Shown: positions 24,418 to 36,052 of the stretch, in pieces
Layout: each line of letters begins with the position of its first letter
How positions within the stretch are numbered: the stretch's first letter is position 1
DNA from: Pseudoroseomonas cervicalis
GTDB lineage: Bacteria > Pseudomonadota > Alphaproteobacteria > Acetobacterales > Acetobacteraceae
Direction: 5' to 3'
NCBI RefSeq assembly: GCF_030818485.1
Contig: NZ_JAUTAJ010000004.1
Location: forward strand, 1,963,001 to 2,027,000
Length of the DNA: 64,000 bases
Notes under the pieces: generated by a model
Seen by the model: only the letters and a program-made list of their open reading frames with translations
Database searches by the model: none
Told to the model about the DNA's origin: nothing
Position numbers and translations under genes: made by a program

Positions 24418-26604
24418 ATGTCCCGCCCCACGCCGCGCCCGCCGCGGCCCGCGCTGCTGCCTGCCCTGTTGCTGGCCGGCCTGGCCGCGCCCCTGCTCCC
24501 CGCCCCGCCCGCCCGGGCGCAACCCGCCGCCGGCGCCGATCCGGCGGCGGTCGCCCTGCCCGATCTGGTGGTCACCGCCACCGGCCGCGCCGAGCCGCGC
24601 AGCCGGCTCTCCGGCACCGTGCAGGTGATCGACGAGGCGACGATCGCCAACTCCACCGCGCGCAGCGTCACCGACCTGCTGGCCGAGAACGCTGTCGGCT
24701 TCTTCAGCGAATGGACGCCGGGGCAGACCAGCCTCAACCTGCGCGGCGGCGCCACCGACGGCCAGGGGCGCGATTTCCGCAGCCAGGTGCTGGTGCTGGT
24801 CAATGGGCGCCGCGCCGGCACCGCCAACCTCTCCAAGCTCTCGCCCGCCGATGTGGCGCGGATCGAGATCGTCCGCGGGCCGGCCAGCGTCATCTATGGC
24901 AGCCAGGCGATGGGCGGCGTGATCAACCTGATCCTGCGCGATGGCCGCAACTCGCCGGGCGGCTTCGCCGAGCTGGCCGGCGGCACCTGGGGGCTGGCGC
25001 GCGGCCATGCCCGCTACGGCGTCGATCTCGAAGGCTACAGCGCCTATCTCGGCCTCTCCGGCACGCGGCGCGACGATTACCGCGTCGGCGGCGGCGCGCG
25101 GGAGGCGAACACGGAGTACCGGCGCGGCGGCGTGACGGCGGCCTTCGGCCTGCCGGTCGGCGCGCTGGGCCGCGTCGACATCACCGCGCGCAGCGACGGC
25201 ATCTATGATGCGGGCTTCCGCGGCTCGGCGGCGAACACCATCAGCGAGGATGACCGGGTCAATGAATCCCTCGACATCGCCCTGACCGGCGCGCGCGAGG
25301 ATGGCCGCCTGTCCTGGAATCTGCAGGCCTATGCGGTGCGCGATGTCGACACCTTCCGCTGGGCCTCGCCGGTGATCCGCTCGGGCAACAGCCCGGCGCC
25401 GGGCACCGCGCTCGACTGGAACAAGCGGCGGCTGGAGATCATCGGCACGCGGCTGCAGCCGACGCTGCGGCTCTGGGCCGGCAATGACCTGCTGCTGGGC
25501 TTCGATGCCGAGCAATCGACGCTGCGCTCCGACCGCTTCCGGCTGGCCCTGCCCGGCGGCCCCGCGGGCCAGGTCGCGCCCTATGACAACAACGAGACCA
25601 ACCACGCCTATGGCCTCTATGCCGAGGATGCGCAGCGCCTGTTCGACGACCGGCTGACGCTGCGCGCCGGGATCCGGCAGAGCTGGGGCACCACCCGCTT
25701 CGACCCGACGCCGAACCTTGCCGGCTATCGCGGGCGCGAGGCCGATTTCGACAGCACCACCTATTCGCTCGGCGCCAGCTTCCAGGCGCTGGAGCATGTG
25801 ACGCTGCGCACCGGCTGGGCCACCGGCTTCCGCGCGCCGACCGCCACCGAGCTGGCGGCGGATTTCACCGCGGTGGGCGGCGGCCGCACCTTCGGCAACG
25901 CCAATCTGAAGCCGGAGAGCAATGACCAGGTGGAGATCGGCGCGACCTTCTCCGCCGGCGCCGCGCAGCTCGACCTGGCGCTGTTCCAGAACGCCATCCG
26001 CGACCGCATCACCACCCGCGCCCGCCCTGGCGTCCCCAACACCTCGGACTACGTCAACAATCCGGGCGAGATCATGCTGCGCGGGCTGGAGGCGCAGTTC
26101 AGCACCGATCTGGCGAATCTGCTGGCGCTGGCCCCGGGCTGGCGTTGGCGCGCCTTCGCCAACGGGTCGTGGAATTTCGACATGATCGACCGGGCGAAGA
26201 CCGGCACCAACAGCCGCAATGCCGAGCGCGTCTATCGCTACCAGGCCAGCCTCGGCACGGTCTTCGGCGGGCGGGACTGGGATCTCGGCGCCACCGGCAT
26301 CCTGCGCGGGCCGATGTATTACAACACCGAGGAGAATCTGCTGATCCCGCAGGCCGAACCGGGCCGCGAATACGTCCACCGCAAGGCGCCCTTCTGGGTG
26401 GTGAATCTGCGCGGCAATTACCGCATCCGCGACAACGTCACCCTGTTCGGCGCGGTCAACAACCTGTTCGACGTCAACCGCAGCCCGATCTTCATCGGCA
26501 CCGATGCCGAGCCCTACCGGCTGGATCCGCGCTTCTCCAATGGCGGGCTCGGCACCTCCATGCCGGGGCGGGAGCTGGTCGCCGGGCTGCAGGTGACCTT
26601 CTGA
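24418..26604 (+). CDS. btuB: TonB-dependent outer membrane receptor for cobalamin
   Basis: A 728-residue outer membrane receptor. The N-terminal signal (about residues 1-36, ending ARAQ) is followed by a candidate TonB box (DLVVTATG). The plug domain contains LNLRGG and IEIVRGPASVIYGSQAMGGVINL, then comes a 22-strand barrel. It ends in ...VAGLQVTF with the terminal Phe typical of outer membrane proteins. The riboswitch upstream and the BtuF, BtuC and BtuD genes downstream identify cobalamin or cobinamide as the cargo. ATG 24418 is preferred over TTG 24412 because AGAGAG then has normal spacing. The next gene starts inside its stop (TGATG). Confidence 0.9.
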   Translation: MSRPTPRPPRPALLPALLLAGLAAPLLPAPPARAQPAAGADPAAVALPDLVVTATGRAEPRSRLSGTVQVIDEATIANSTARSVTDLLAENAVGFFSEWTPGQTSLNLRGGATDGQGRDFRSQVLVLVNGRRAGTANLSKLSPADVARIEIVRGPASVIYGSQAMGGVINLILRDGRNSPGGFAELAGGTWGLARGHARYGVDLEGYSAYLGLSGTRRDDYRVGGGAREANTEYRRGGVTAAFGLPVGALGRVDITARSDGIYDAGFRGSAANTISEDDRVNESLDIALTGAREDGRLSWNLQAYAVRDVDTFRWASPVIRSGNSPAPGTALDWNKRRLEIIGTRLQPTLRLWAGNDLLLGFDAEQSTLRSDRFRLALPGGPAGQVAPYDNNETNHAYGLYAEDAQRLFDDRLTLRAGIRQSWGTTRFDPTPNLAGYRGREADFDSTTYSLGASFQALEHVTLRTGWATGFRAPTATELAADFTAVGGGRTFGNANLKPESNDQVEIGATFSAGAAQLDLALFQNAIRDRITTRARPGVPNTSDYVNNPGEIMLRGLEAQFSTDLANLLALAPGWRWRAFANGSWNFDMIDRAKTGTNSRNAERVYRYQASLGTVFGGRDWDLGATGILRGPMYYNTEENLLIPQAEPGREYVHRKAPFWVVNLRGNYRIRDNVTLFGAVNNLFDVNRSPIFIGTDAEPYRLDPRFSNGGLGTSMPGRELVAGLQVTF

Positions 26605-27500
26605 TGCGGCTTGCCCGCCGCGCTTTGCTGGCGCTGTCGCTGGCCGCCGCGGCGCGCCCCGCCGCGGCCGCTGGCTGGCCGCGCCGGCTGCGCGACGGGC
26701 TGGGGCGGGAGGTTCACCTCGCCGCGCCGCCGCAGCGCATCGTCGCCATCTTCGCCTCCAATGTGGAGCTGCTGGCGGCGCTCGGCCTGGTCTCCCGCAT
26801 CGTCGGCATCGAGGCCTACACGCGCCACCCGCCCGAGGTGCTGGACCGGCCGCTGGTGGGCGGCCGGCTCGGCTTCTCGGCCGAGGCGATCGCGCGGCTC
26901 GGGGCCGACCTCGTGGTGATGACGCCGGCCCGGCAGGCCGCCGGCACGCTGATCGGCCCGCTGTCGCGCGCCGGCATCCCCTGCCTGGTGGTGGAGCATC
27001 GCGACATCGCCCAGCTCTTCGCCAATGTCGCGCTGCTCGGCGCGGCGACGGGGCGGGAGGATGCGGCGGCGTCCCTGCTCGGCGGGTTGCAGGGCCGGCT
27101 CGACGCGGTCACGGCGCGGCTGGCGGGCCGGCCCCGGCCGCGTGTCTATCTGGAGGTGTCCTCGACCGGGCGCGGCAGCTTCGGCACCGCCCGGCCGGAG
27201 AGCTACACGGCGGATGCCCTCCGCCAGGCCGGGGGCGCGCTGGCCTTCCCGCATCTGCCCGGCCCCGCGCAGATCTCGGGCGAGGCGGTGCTGCGCGCCG
27301 ATCCCGACATCATCCTGCTGGCCGGCACGCCGGCCCAGGCCGCCGCCCTGCCCGCCCGGCCCGGCTGGGAGGGGCTGCGCGCCGTGCGCGCCGGCCGCGT
27401 CCATGCCGTGCCGCGCGCGCTGCTGCTGATCCCCGGGCCGCGCGTGGTGGACGGGGTGGAGCATCTCGCCCCCCTGCTGCATCCGGGCGCCTTCGCATGA
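26604..27500 (+). CDS. btuF: Periplasmic cobalamin-binding protein
   Basis: A 298-residue class III binding protein of the BtuF/FhuD type. A signal peptide ending AAA (about residues 1-22) precedes the fold. PQRIVAIFASNVELLAALGLVSRIVGIEAY is the typical first strand-helix unit, with a long linking helix in the middle and GPRVVDGVEHLAPLL at the C-terminus. It should pass cobalamin from the periplasm to the BtuC permease. The ATG overlaps the btuB stop, and its own stop overlaps the btuC start, giving one translationally coupled transport operon. Confidence 0.87.
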   Translation: MRLARRALLALSLAAAARPAAAAGWPRRLRDGLGREVHLAAPPQRIVAIFASNVELLAALGLVSRIVGIEAYTRHPPEVLDRPLVGGRLGFSAEAIARLGADLVVMTPARQAAGTLIGPLSRAGIPCLVVEHRDIAQLFANVALLGAATGREDAAASLLGGLQGRLDAVTARLAGRPRPRVYLEVSSTGRGSFGTARPESYTADALRQAGGALAFPHLPGPAQISGEAVLRADPDIILLAGTPAQAAALPARPGWEGLRAVRAGRVHAVPRALLLIPGPRVVDGVEHLAPLLHPGAFA

Positions 27501-28477
27501 GGGCCGCGCTGCTCACCGCCCTCGCCTTGCTGCTCTGCCTCGCCACCGGCCTGCTGCTGGGCGGCGAGATCCTGCGCCCGGCCGAGCTCTGGGCGCTGCT
27601 CACCGAGCCGGCGGCGCCGATGTCGCGCCTGATCCTCGGCTGGCGGCTGCCGCGGGTGCTGGCGGCGGGCTGCGTCGGCGCGCTGCTCGGCCTGGGCGGC
27701 GCGATCTTCCAGGGCGTGTTCCGCAACCCGCTGGCCGAGCCCTATCTGCTGGGCAGCGCCGGCGGTGCCGCGGTCGGCGCCACCATCGGGCTGCTGGCGC
27801 CGCTGCCGCTGCCCGCCCCCCTGGCCCTGCCGCTGCTGGCCTTCTGCGGCGCCTGGGGCGCCACCGCCCTGGTGCTGGGCGTGGCGCGCGCCGCCGGCCT
27901 GCTGGCCGTGCCCGGCCTGCTGCTGGCCGGCGTGGCGGTGGCCGCCATGCTGGGCGCGCTGCGCTCCTTCCTGATGCTGGCGCTGTCGGAGGAGACGGTC
28001 AGCCTGCAGGCGGTGCTGGCCTGGACGCTGGGCGGCATCCAGACCCCCTCCTGGCCCGAGCTGCTGCTGCTGGCCGGCCTGCTCGGCGCCGGGCTGGCGC
28101 TGGCCCTGCCGCTGGCGCGCGGGCTGGACCGGCTGGGGCTGGGCGAGGCCATGGCGGAGAGCCTCGGCCTGGCCGTGCAGCCCTTCATCCGCCGCGCCGT
28201 GCTGGTGGGCGCGCTGGTGGTGGCGGTGTCGGTGGTCTGGGGCGGGCTGGTGGGCTTTGTCGGGCTGATGGCGCCGCATCTGGCGCGCTGGTGGCAGGGC
28301 ACGGCGCATCGCCGCCTGCTGCCGCTCTCCGCCGCCATCGGCGCCGGCATCGCCATGCTGGCGGACGGGCTGGCCCGCGCCGCCCTGCCGCCGGCGGAGA
28401 TCCCGCTCGGCCTGGTGACCGCCCTGGTGGGCGGCCCCTTCTTCCTGCTGGTGCTGCTGCGCGAGGCACGGCGGTGA
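27497..28477 (+). CDS. btuC: Cobalamin ABC transporter permease (FecCD family)
   Basis: A 326-residue inner membrane permease with about ten hydrophobic helices, as in BtuC and FecC/FecD. Landmarks are WRLPRVLAAGCVGALLGLGGAIFQGVFRNPLAEPYLLG near residues 49-86 and the coupling region GLVGFVGLMAPHLAR near 251-265, which contacts the ATPase. Length and motifs are normal. It overlaps btuF by ATGA and btuD by GTGA. A single permease gene implies a homodimer. Confidence 0.92.
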   Translation: MRAALLTALALLLCLATGLLLGGEILRPAELWALLTEPAAPMSRLILGWRLPRVLAAGCVGALLGLGGAIFQGVFRNPLAEPYLLGSAGGAAVGATIGLLAPLPLPAPLALPLLAFCGAWGATALVLGVARAAGLLAVPGLLLAGVAVAAMLGALRSFLMLALSEETVSLQAVLAWTLGGIQTPSWPELLLLAGLLGAGLALALPLARGLDRLGLGEAMAESLGLAVQPFIRRAVLVGALVVAVSVVWGGLVGFVGLMAPHLARWWQGTAHRRLLPLSAAIGAGIAMLADGLARAALPPAEIPLGLVTALVGGPFFLLVLLREARR

Positions 28478-29232
28478 GCCCGCTGCTGCAGGCCCAGGGG
28501 CTGGGCTGGCACTGCCGCCGGCGGAGGCTGGTGCGGGATGTGTCCCTGGCGCTGCATCCGGGCGAGCTGGTGGGGCTGATCGGCCCGAACGGCGCCGGCA
28601 AGAGCAGCCTGGTGCGGCTGCTGGCCGGGCTGCAGGCGCCGAGCGAGGGCCGCGTGATGCTGCAGGGCCGGCCACTGGCGGCATGGCCGGCGGCGGCGCG
28701 GGCCCAGCGCATCGGCTACCTGCCGCAGAGCTTCGCGCCGCATTGGGACGTGACCCTGGCCGAGCTGCTGCGCCTGGGCGCCGGGCGCGGCGACGCCACG
28801 CCGCCGGCCGATCTGGAGGCGCTGGCGGCCGCTTTCGGCCTGGCGGGGCGGCTTGCGCAGCGCTGGTCCAGCCTGTCGGGCGGCGAGCGCGGCCGCGCCC
28901 TGCTGGCCGGCGTGCTGGCGGCCGAGCCGCCGGTCCTGCTGGCCGATGAGCCCGGCGCGGCGCTGGATGTGGCGCAGCAATGGCGGATGATGGCCCGGCT
29001 GCGCGCCCGCCCGCCCGGCTGCGCGGCGCTGGTGGTGCTGCACGACCTGAACCTGGCGGCGCGCTGGTGCGACCGGCTGCTGGTGATGCAGGAGGGCCGG
29101 CTGGCGCTGCAAGGCCAGGCCCTGGCGGTGCTGGCAGACCCCGCGCTGGACGCGCTCTATGGCATGGCGTTCGAGCGGCAGGCGGTGCCGGGCGGGCTGC
29201 GGCTGTGGCCGAGCGGAGCGTCAGGGGCGTAG
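28474..29232 (+). CDS. btuD: Cobalamin ABC transporter ATP-binding protein
   Basis: A 252-residue ATPase of the FecE/BtuD/HmuV group. Walker A is GPNGAGKSSL, the Q-loop is LPQSF, the signature is LSGGERGRALLA, Walker B is VLLADEPGAALD, and the switch His is in VLHDLNLA. The GTG start overlaps the btuC stop. It completes the btuB-F-C-D system under the riboswitch at 24009. The same family also serves heme and siderophores, but the riboswitch decides for cobalamin. Confidence 0.92.
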   Translation: MSPLLQAQGLGWHCRRRRLVRDVSLALHPGELVGLIGPNGAGKSSLVRLLAGLQAPSEGRVMLQGRPLAAWPAAARAQRIGYLPQSFAPHWDVTLAELLRLGAGRGDATPPADLEALAAAFGLAGRLAQRWSSLSGGERGRALLAGVLAAEPPVLLADEPGAALDVAQQWRMMARLRARPPGCAALVVLHDLNLAARWCDRLLVMQEGRLALQGQALAVLADPALDALYGMAFERQAVPGGLRLWPSGASGA

Positions 29233-29345
29233 CAGGCCAGGCACCGGCCCTTATCGCCCATGGCTGCGGGGGGATCGGCGTCACCGTAATGCGAGAACGC
29301 CCGCCGCGCCGGATCGGTCCGGAACCCGCAGAAAGGAAGGTGCGA

Positions 29346-29435
<90 letters not shown>

Positions 29436-29579
29436 GCGGTGCGCTGGTCGTCAGGCGGGGCGGGGTATAAAGCGGCCGGGGCGGCAGCGCAACGGCGGGT
29501 TTCGCGGATTTTGCGCGCCGCCTGCGCCGCCGCAGCCCCGCCCGGCGCGGGGCGCAAGGGGCGAATCCGCCCTCCGACG

Positions 29580-29608
29580 TTGACTCTCCGGCCCCAGGGG
29601 GTCTATAC
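29580..29608 (+). promoter_or_regulatory. Sigma-70-like promoter upstream of rplU
   Basis: TTGACT (29580-29585) and CTATAC (29603-29608) are separated by 17 bases, in a region that is otherwise very GC-rich. The site is about 100 bases before the rplU start, leaving room for a 5' leader. It is the clearest promoter match in the window. Confidence 0.6.
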
Positions 29609-29704
29609 GGCCGACCTCCCGGCGGGGTCTCGGTCCCGCCGATGGCCGTTCTCGGCCACATCCTTATCAGTCAGGCCAGTACGGCAGAGCTTTCAGGGCG
29701 TCCC

Positions 29705-30022
29705 ATGACCTACGCAGTGATCCGCACGGGCGGCAAGCAGTACCGCGTCACCCCGAACGCCGTGCTCGTCGTCGAGAAGCTGGAGGCCGAACCCGGCCAG
29801 ACCGTGACCTTCCAGGACGTCCTGGCCGTGGCCGGTGAGGCCGGGCTGACGATCGGCGCGCCCATCGTGGCCGGCGCCTCCGTCACCGCCACCGTGCTCG
29901 AGCACAAGAAGGGCGAGAAGGTCATCATCTTCAAGAAGCGCCGCCGGCAGAACAGCCGCCGCAAGAACGGCCATCGCCAGCCCCAGACGGTGCTGCGCAT
30001 CTCCGGCATCGCCGCGGCCTGA
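29705..30022 (+). CDS. rplU: 50S ribosomal protein L21
   Basis: A 105-residue protein of the usual L21 length. The start [15 protein letters not shown] and the basic segment [25 protein letters not shown] are diagnostic. L21 binds 23S rRNA in the large subunit. The ATG at 29705 is the family start; the frame extends 21 codons upstream only by chance. rpmA follows 26 bases later, as in nearly all bacteria. Confidence 0.98.
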   Translation: MTYAVIRTGGKQYRVTPNAVLVVEKLEAEPGQTVTFQDVLAVAGEAGLTIGAPIVAGASVTATVLEHKKGEKVIIFKKRRRQNSRRKNGHRQPQTVLRISGIAAA

Positions 30023-30048
30023 TCAGACAGTCTTAGGAGACACCAACC

Positions 30049-32578
<2,530 letters not shown>

Positions 32579-32615
32579 GCAAGGCCGGGGGAAGGAATTC
32601 CCCCGGACCCCCATC

Positions 32616-32669
32616 TTTTTTCTGTCAGTTGGCGCAGCCTGGACGGGCGCCCCGAACTGACAGAAAAAA
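32616..32669. repeat. Inverted repeat between proB and proA
   Basis: TTTTTTCTGTCAGTT (32616-32630) and AACTGACAGAAAAAA (32655-32669) form a perfect 15-base-pair stem. Inside it GGCGC/GCGCC pair as well. Flanking GGGGGAAGGAATTCCCCC and GGGGGAGAATTCATTCTCCCCC add shorter dyads. T- and A-tracts on the two arms could make it a bidirectional terminator. It lies between genes of one pathway read in the same direction, so attenuation or mRNA processing is possible. Confidence 0.75.
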
Positions 32670-32733
32670 GAAGAGGGGGCGCGGGGGAGAATTCATTCTC
32701 CCCCGCTGTCCAACGCCAAAGGAAAAGCGCGCC

Positions 32734-33987
32734 ATGGACGCCATGACGAACCCGATCCTCCCTGTTGCCCAGGCGGCCCGCGCGGCCTCTGCCCTGCTGG
32801 CGCGGGCGGACCGACCGTCGAAGGACGCGGCGCTGCGCGCGGCCGCCGCGGCGCTGCGCGCGCGCGAGGCCGAGATCCTGGCTGCCAATGCCGCCGATCT
32901 CGCCGCCGCCCCTGACCTGTCCGCCTCCTTCCGCGACCGGCTGACGCTGAATCCGGCCCGCATCGAGGCGATGGCGCGGGGCCTCGAGGAGATGGCCGAA
33001 CTGCCCGACCCGGTCGGCCGGGTGCTGACCGAATGGACCCGGCCCAACGGGCTGCTGATCCGCCGCGTGGCGCAGCCGCTCGGCGTCATCGGCATGATCT
33101 TCGAGAGCCGGCCGAATGTCGCGGCCGATGCCGGCGGGCTCTGCCTGAAGGCGGGCTCGGCCGTCATCCTGCGCGGCGGCAGCGAGAGCGCGCGCTCGGT
33201 CGCCGCCATCCATGCCGCGCTGCTGGACGGGCTGCGCGCGGCCGGCCTGCCGGAGGCCGCGATCCAGATCGCCCCCACCCAGGACCGCGCCTTTGTCGGC
33301 GCCATGCTGGGGGCGGCGGGGCTGATCGACCTGATCATTCCGCGCGGCGGCAAGGGTCTGGTGAATCGGGTGATGCAGGAGGCGCGGGTGCCGGTGCTGG
33401 CCCATGCCGAGGGGCTCTGCCACACCTATATCCACGAAGCCGCCGAGCCGGAGATGGCGCGCGCCATCCTGGCCAATGCCAAGATGCGCCGCACCGGCAT
33501 CTGCGGCGCGACCGAGACGCTGCTGATCGACGCGTCCATCGCCCCTTCCCTGCTGCCGCTGCTGGTGGAGGATCTGCGCGCGCTGGGCTGCGATTTCCGC
33601 GCCGATGCCCGCGCCCGGGCCCTGCTGCCCGAGTTGCCGGCGGCGAGCCCGGAGGATTTCTCCACCGAATGGCTGGATGCGGTGCTGTCCGTCGCGGTGG
33701 TGGATGGGGTGGCCTCGGCCCTCGAGCATATCCGCCGCCATGGCAGCGAGCACACCGAGGCGATCGTGACCCGGGATGAGGGCGCGGCGGCGGAATTCCT
33801 GGCCGGGCTGGATTCGGCGGTCGGGCTGTGGAACGCCTCCACCCAGTTCTGCGATGGCGGGGAGTTCGGCTTCGGCGCCGAGATCGGCATCGCCACGGGG
33901 CGGCTGCATGCGCGCGGCCCGGTCGGGCTGGAGCAGCTCTGCACCTATCGCTACCACATCCTCGGCAATGGGCAGACGCGGCCCTGA
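32734..33987 (+). CDS. proA: Glutamate-5-semialdehyde dehydrogenase (gamma-glutamyl phosphate reductase)
   Basis: A 417-residue NADPH-dependent enzyme that reduces glutamyl phosphate in proline synthesis. Motifs include [33 protein letters not shown] and the catalytic cysteine region [16 protein letters not shown]. The C-terminal [20 protein letters not shown] is the family signature. The ATG at 32734 is preferred; a second in-frame Met at 32743 is possible. The next gene (nadD) seems to begin inside its stop codon. Confidence 0.97.
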   Translation: MDAMTNPILPVAQAARAASALLARADRPSKDAALRAAAAALRAREAEILAANAADLAAAPDLSASFRDRLTLNPARIEAMARGLEEMAELPDPVGRVLTEWTRPNGLLIRRVAQPLGVIGMIFESRPNVAADAGGLCLKAGSAVILRGGSESARSVAAIHAALLDGLRAAGLPEAAIQIAPTQDRAFVGAMLGAAGLIDLIIPRGGKGLVNRVMQEARVPVLAHAEGLCHTYIHEAAEPEMARAILANAKMRRTGICGATETLLIDASIAPSLLPLLVEDLRALGCDFRADARARALLPELPAASPEDFSTEWLDAVLSVAVVDGVASALEHIRRHGSEHTEAIVTRDEGAAAEFLAGLDSAVGLWNASTQFCDGGEFGFGAEIGIATGRLHARGPVGLEQLCTYRYHILGNGQTRP

Positions 33988-34649
33988 CACGGACATCCGG
34001 ATCGGGCCTGGCCGCGCCCAGATCAGGCCTGGCGGCGCCGGGGCCCTGGGGCGATGGCCGCAGGCGGCGCATCGGGCTGCTCGGCGGCAGCTTCAACCCG
34101 GCGCATGACGGGCATCTGCATGTCGCCCGCCAGGCGCGGCGGGCGCTGCGGCTGGACCAGGTCTGGCTGCTGGTCTCGCCCGGCAACCCGCTGAAGCCGG
34201 CCGCCGGCATGGCGCCGTTCCGGCAGCGCCTGGATTCGGCGCGCGGCATCGCCGATGGGGTGCACGTGCTGGCCAGCGGGCTGGAAGCGGCGATCGGCCA
34301 GCGCTACAGCGCGCGAACCCTGGCGCGGCTGCAGGCGTTGTTCCCGCGAATCCGCTTCGTGTGGATCATCGGGGCGGACAATCTGTGGCAGCTGCCACGC
34401 TGGCGCGACTGGCGCCGCCTGGCGGCCCGCACGCCGGTCGCCGTGCTGCCGCGGCCGGGCTGGACCCGCAGGGCGCTGCGCGGCGCCGCCGCCAGCCGGC
34501 TGCGCCACATGCGCCGCGCTCCGGCGGCGCTGCTGGCGGCACCGGGCCCGGGCTGGGCCCTGGTGCCGGCGCGAGAACACCCGGCCAGCGCCACGGCGCT
34601 GCGCCAGCGCGGCCAGGCCTGGCCGCACCCCCCTTCGCGGCGGCGCTGA
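33984..34649 (+). CDS. nadD: Nicotinate-nucleotide adenylyltransferase, apparent CTG start
   Basis: An NAD biosynthesis enzyme that adenylates nicotinate mononucleotide. The nucleotidyltransferase motif is [37 protein letters not shown] follows, and SATALR lies near the end. No ATG, GTG or TTG is in frame between the proA stop and the conserved core. The only in-frame ATG (33828) lies 160 bases inside proA. CTG at 33984 overlaps the proA stop (CTGA) in the way other genes here overlap, and gives 221 residues, a usual length with a short N-terminal tail. The start is therefore inferred. A base error in the start codon is the main alternative. Confidence 0.85.
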   Translation: MTRTSGSGLAAPRSGLAAPGPWGDGRRRRIGLLGGSFNPAHDGHLHVARQARRALRLDQVWLLVSPGNPLKPAAGMAPFRQRLDSARGIADGVHVLASGLEAAIGQRYSARTLARLQALFPRIRFVWIIGADNLWQLPRWRDWRRLAARTPVAVLPRPGWTRRALRGAAASRLRHMRRAPAALLAAPGPGWALVPAREHPASATALRQRGQAWPHPPSRRR

Positions 34650-34715
34650 GCCGTCGCGCGGTTTCGGCGCTGGTCCGCATCGCGCGGACCCGCCATGAGA
34701 GCACGAGAAGACCAC

Positions 34716-34721
34716 AGGAGG
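34716..34721 (+). promoter_or_regulatory. Shine-Dalgarno sequence that fixes the rsfS start
   Basis: AGGAGG sits five bases before ATA 34727. It is the best ribosome binding site near this gene, and no ATG, GTG or TTG follows it in frame. Confidence 0.65.
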
Positions 34722-34726
34722 CCGCC

Positions 34727-36052
34727 ATAGCCCGCACCCCGAAGAGCCCGGACGAGACGCCCCGCCGCAAGCCTGCGGCCGCGCCCCGCGCCGGCAAGAC
34801 CACCGCCCGCCCCGCCACCGGCCGGGCGACCGCCAAGCCCGCCGCCAAGGCGAGCCCTGCCAAGGCCCCCGCCGGCAAGGCTGCGTCCGGCAAGGCTGCG
34901 GCCAGCCGCGCGCCGGCCAGCAAGGCCGTGACCGGCAAGCCGGCGGCCAAGGCCAGCACGGCCCGCACCGGTACGACCAAGACCGGCACCACCAAGAGCG
35001 GCACGGCGAAGTCCGCCACCGGCCGCGCCACCGCCGCGAAGCCCGCCGTGCGGGCCAGCACGGCGCGCAGCGCCACGCCGAAGCCGGCCGCGCCGCGCGC
35101 CAGCGCCAAGCCGGCCACCGGCACCGCCCGCCCGGCCCGCGCCAGCGCCGGCACGGCGAAGCCGGCCACGCGCAGCAGCGCCGCCAAGCCGGCGGCGGCC
35201 AAGGCTCCGCGCGCCAGCGCCGCCCCGGCCGCGCGCAGCAGCGCCAAGGCCCCGGCCAAGACGGCCACGGCGCCGCGCGCCGCCAAGCCCGCCGCGCGCA
35301 AGCCGGCCGCCGCCAAGGCTGCCCCGCGCGCGGCGGCGAAGGCCGCGCCCGCCAAGCCGCGCGCCGTGCGCGGCGCCGCGGTGCCCAAGGCCGCCAGCCG
35401 CGTCGCCGCCGCCAAGAACAAGGCCAGCGTGACGCCGAAGCCCGCCGCGAAGCCCGCCGCGGCGCCGAAGCCCAAGAAGGAGGCGGCGCCGAAGCCGGCG
35501 GAGACCAGGAAGCTGAAGGCGCCGAAGCGCCAGAAGCTGACCCCGCCGCAGATCGACCAGATCGTCCAGGCCGCCGTGCGCAGCCTGGAGGATGACAAGG
35601 CCGAGGATGTGGTGGTGCTGGACGTCGCCAGCCGCGCCGCCTTCGCCGACCGCATGATCGTCGCCACGGGCCTGGCCGACCGGCAGATCCAGGCGATGGC
35701 CGGGCATCTGGAGAAGACGCTGGCCGAGCACGGCATCCGCCGCATCCGCACCGAGACCTCGCCCGACTGGGTGCTGCTCGATGCCGGCGACCTGATCGTG
35801 CATCTGTTCAAGCCGGAGGCGCGCGCCAATTACCGGCTGGAGAAGATGTGGGGCCCGGACAGCCCGCCCGCCGGCGACGAGGCGGCGCTGCCCCCCGGCC
35901 TCGACCGCGCCGAGGAGGAGCAGGACGAGGAGGAGGAGGATCTGGACGACGACCTGATCCTGTCCCCGGACGACATGGTCAATGGCGGCAGCCATGATTT
36001 CGACGAGGAGGACGAGGAGGAAGAGGACGAGGATACGGAGCGGCAGGGCTGA
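34727..36052 (+). CDS. rsfS: Ribosomal silencing factor RsfS with histone-like N-terminal and acidic C-terminal extensions; apparent ATA start
   Basis: The RsfS domain occupies about residues 268-385. [48 protein letters not shown], and [32 protein letters not shown] are all conserved. RsfS binds L14 and blocks subunit joining. Ordinary RsfS is about 105-150 residues. Here about 267 residues of Ala/Lys/Pro/Arg-rich, low-complexity sequence precede it (AKPA repeats; [15 protein letters not shown]), resembling histone H1 tails. About 55 mostly acidic residues follow. The best start is ATA at 34727 behind AGGAGG. The frame is open further upstream, but only from an ATG inside nadD. The neighbours nadD and rlmH are the usual ones. 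Confidence 0.88.
   Translation: MARTPKSPDETPRRKPAAAPRAGKTTARPATGRATAKPAAKASPAKAPAGKAASGKAAASRAPASKAVTGKPAAKASTARTGTTKTGTTKSGTAKSATGRATAAKPAVRASTARSATPKPAAPRASAKPATGTARPARASAGTAKPATRSSAAKPAAAKAPRASAAPAARSSAKAPAKTATAPRAAKPAARKPAAAKAAPRAAAKAAPAKPRAVRGAAVPKAASRVAAAKNKASVTPKPAAKPAAAPKPKKEAAPKPAETRKLKAPKRQKLTPPQIDQIVQAAVRSLEDDKAEDVVVLDVASRAAFADRMIVATGLADRQIQAMAGHLEKTLAEHGIRRIRTETSPDWVLLDAGDLIVHLFKPEARANYRLEKMWGPDSPPAGDEAALPPGLDRAEEEQDEEEEDLDDDLILSPDDMVNGGSHDFDEEDEEEEDEDTERQG
36037..36040 (+). promoter_or_regulatory. Shine-Dalgarno sequence for rlmH
   Basis: GGAG lies eight bases before CTG 36049, inside the end of rsfS. It supports initiation at that CTG rather than at GTG 36190, which has no comparable site and would remove the first third of the enzyme. 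Confidence 0.5.

Noticed and set aside
34304..35995. Long Gly/Ala/Arg-rich frames antisense to rsfS
   Set aside because: They mirror the Ala/Lys/Pro-rich repeats of the RsfS extension and show no independent start context or domain.
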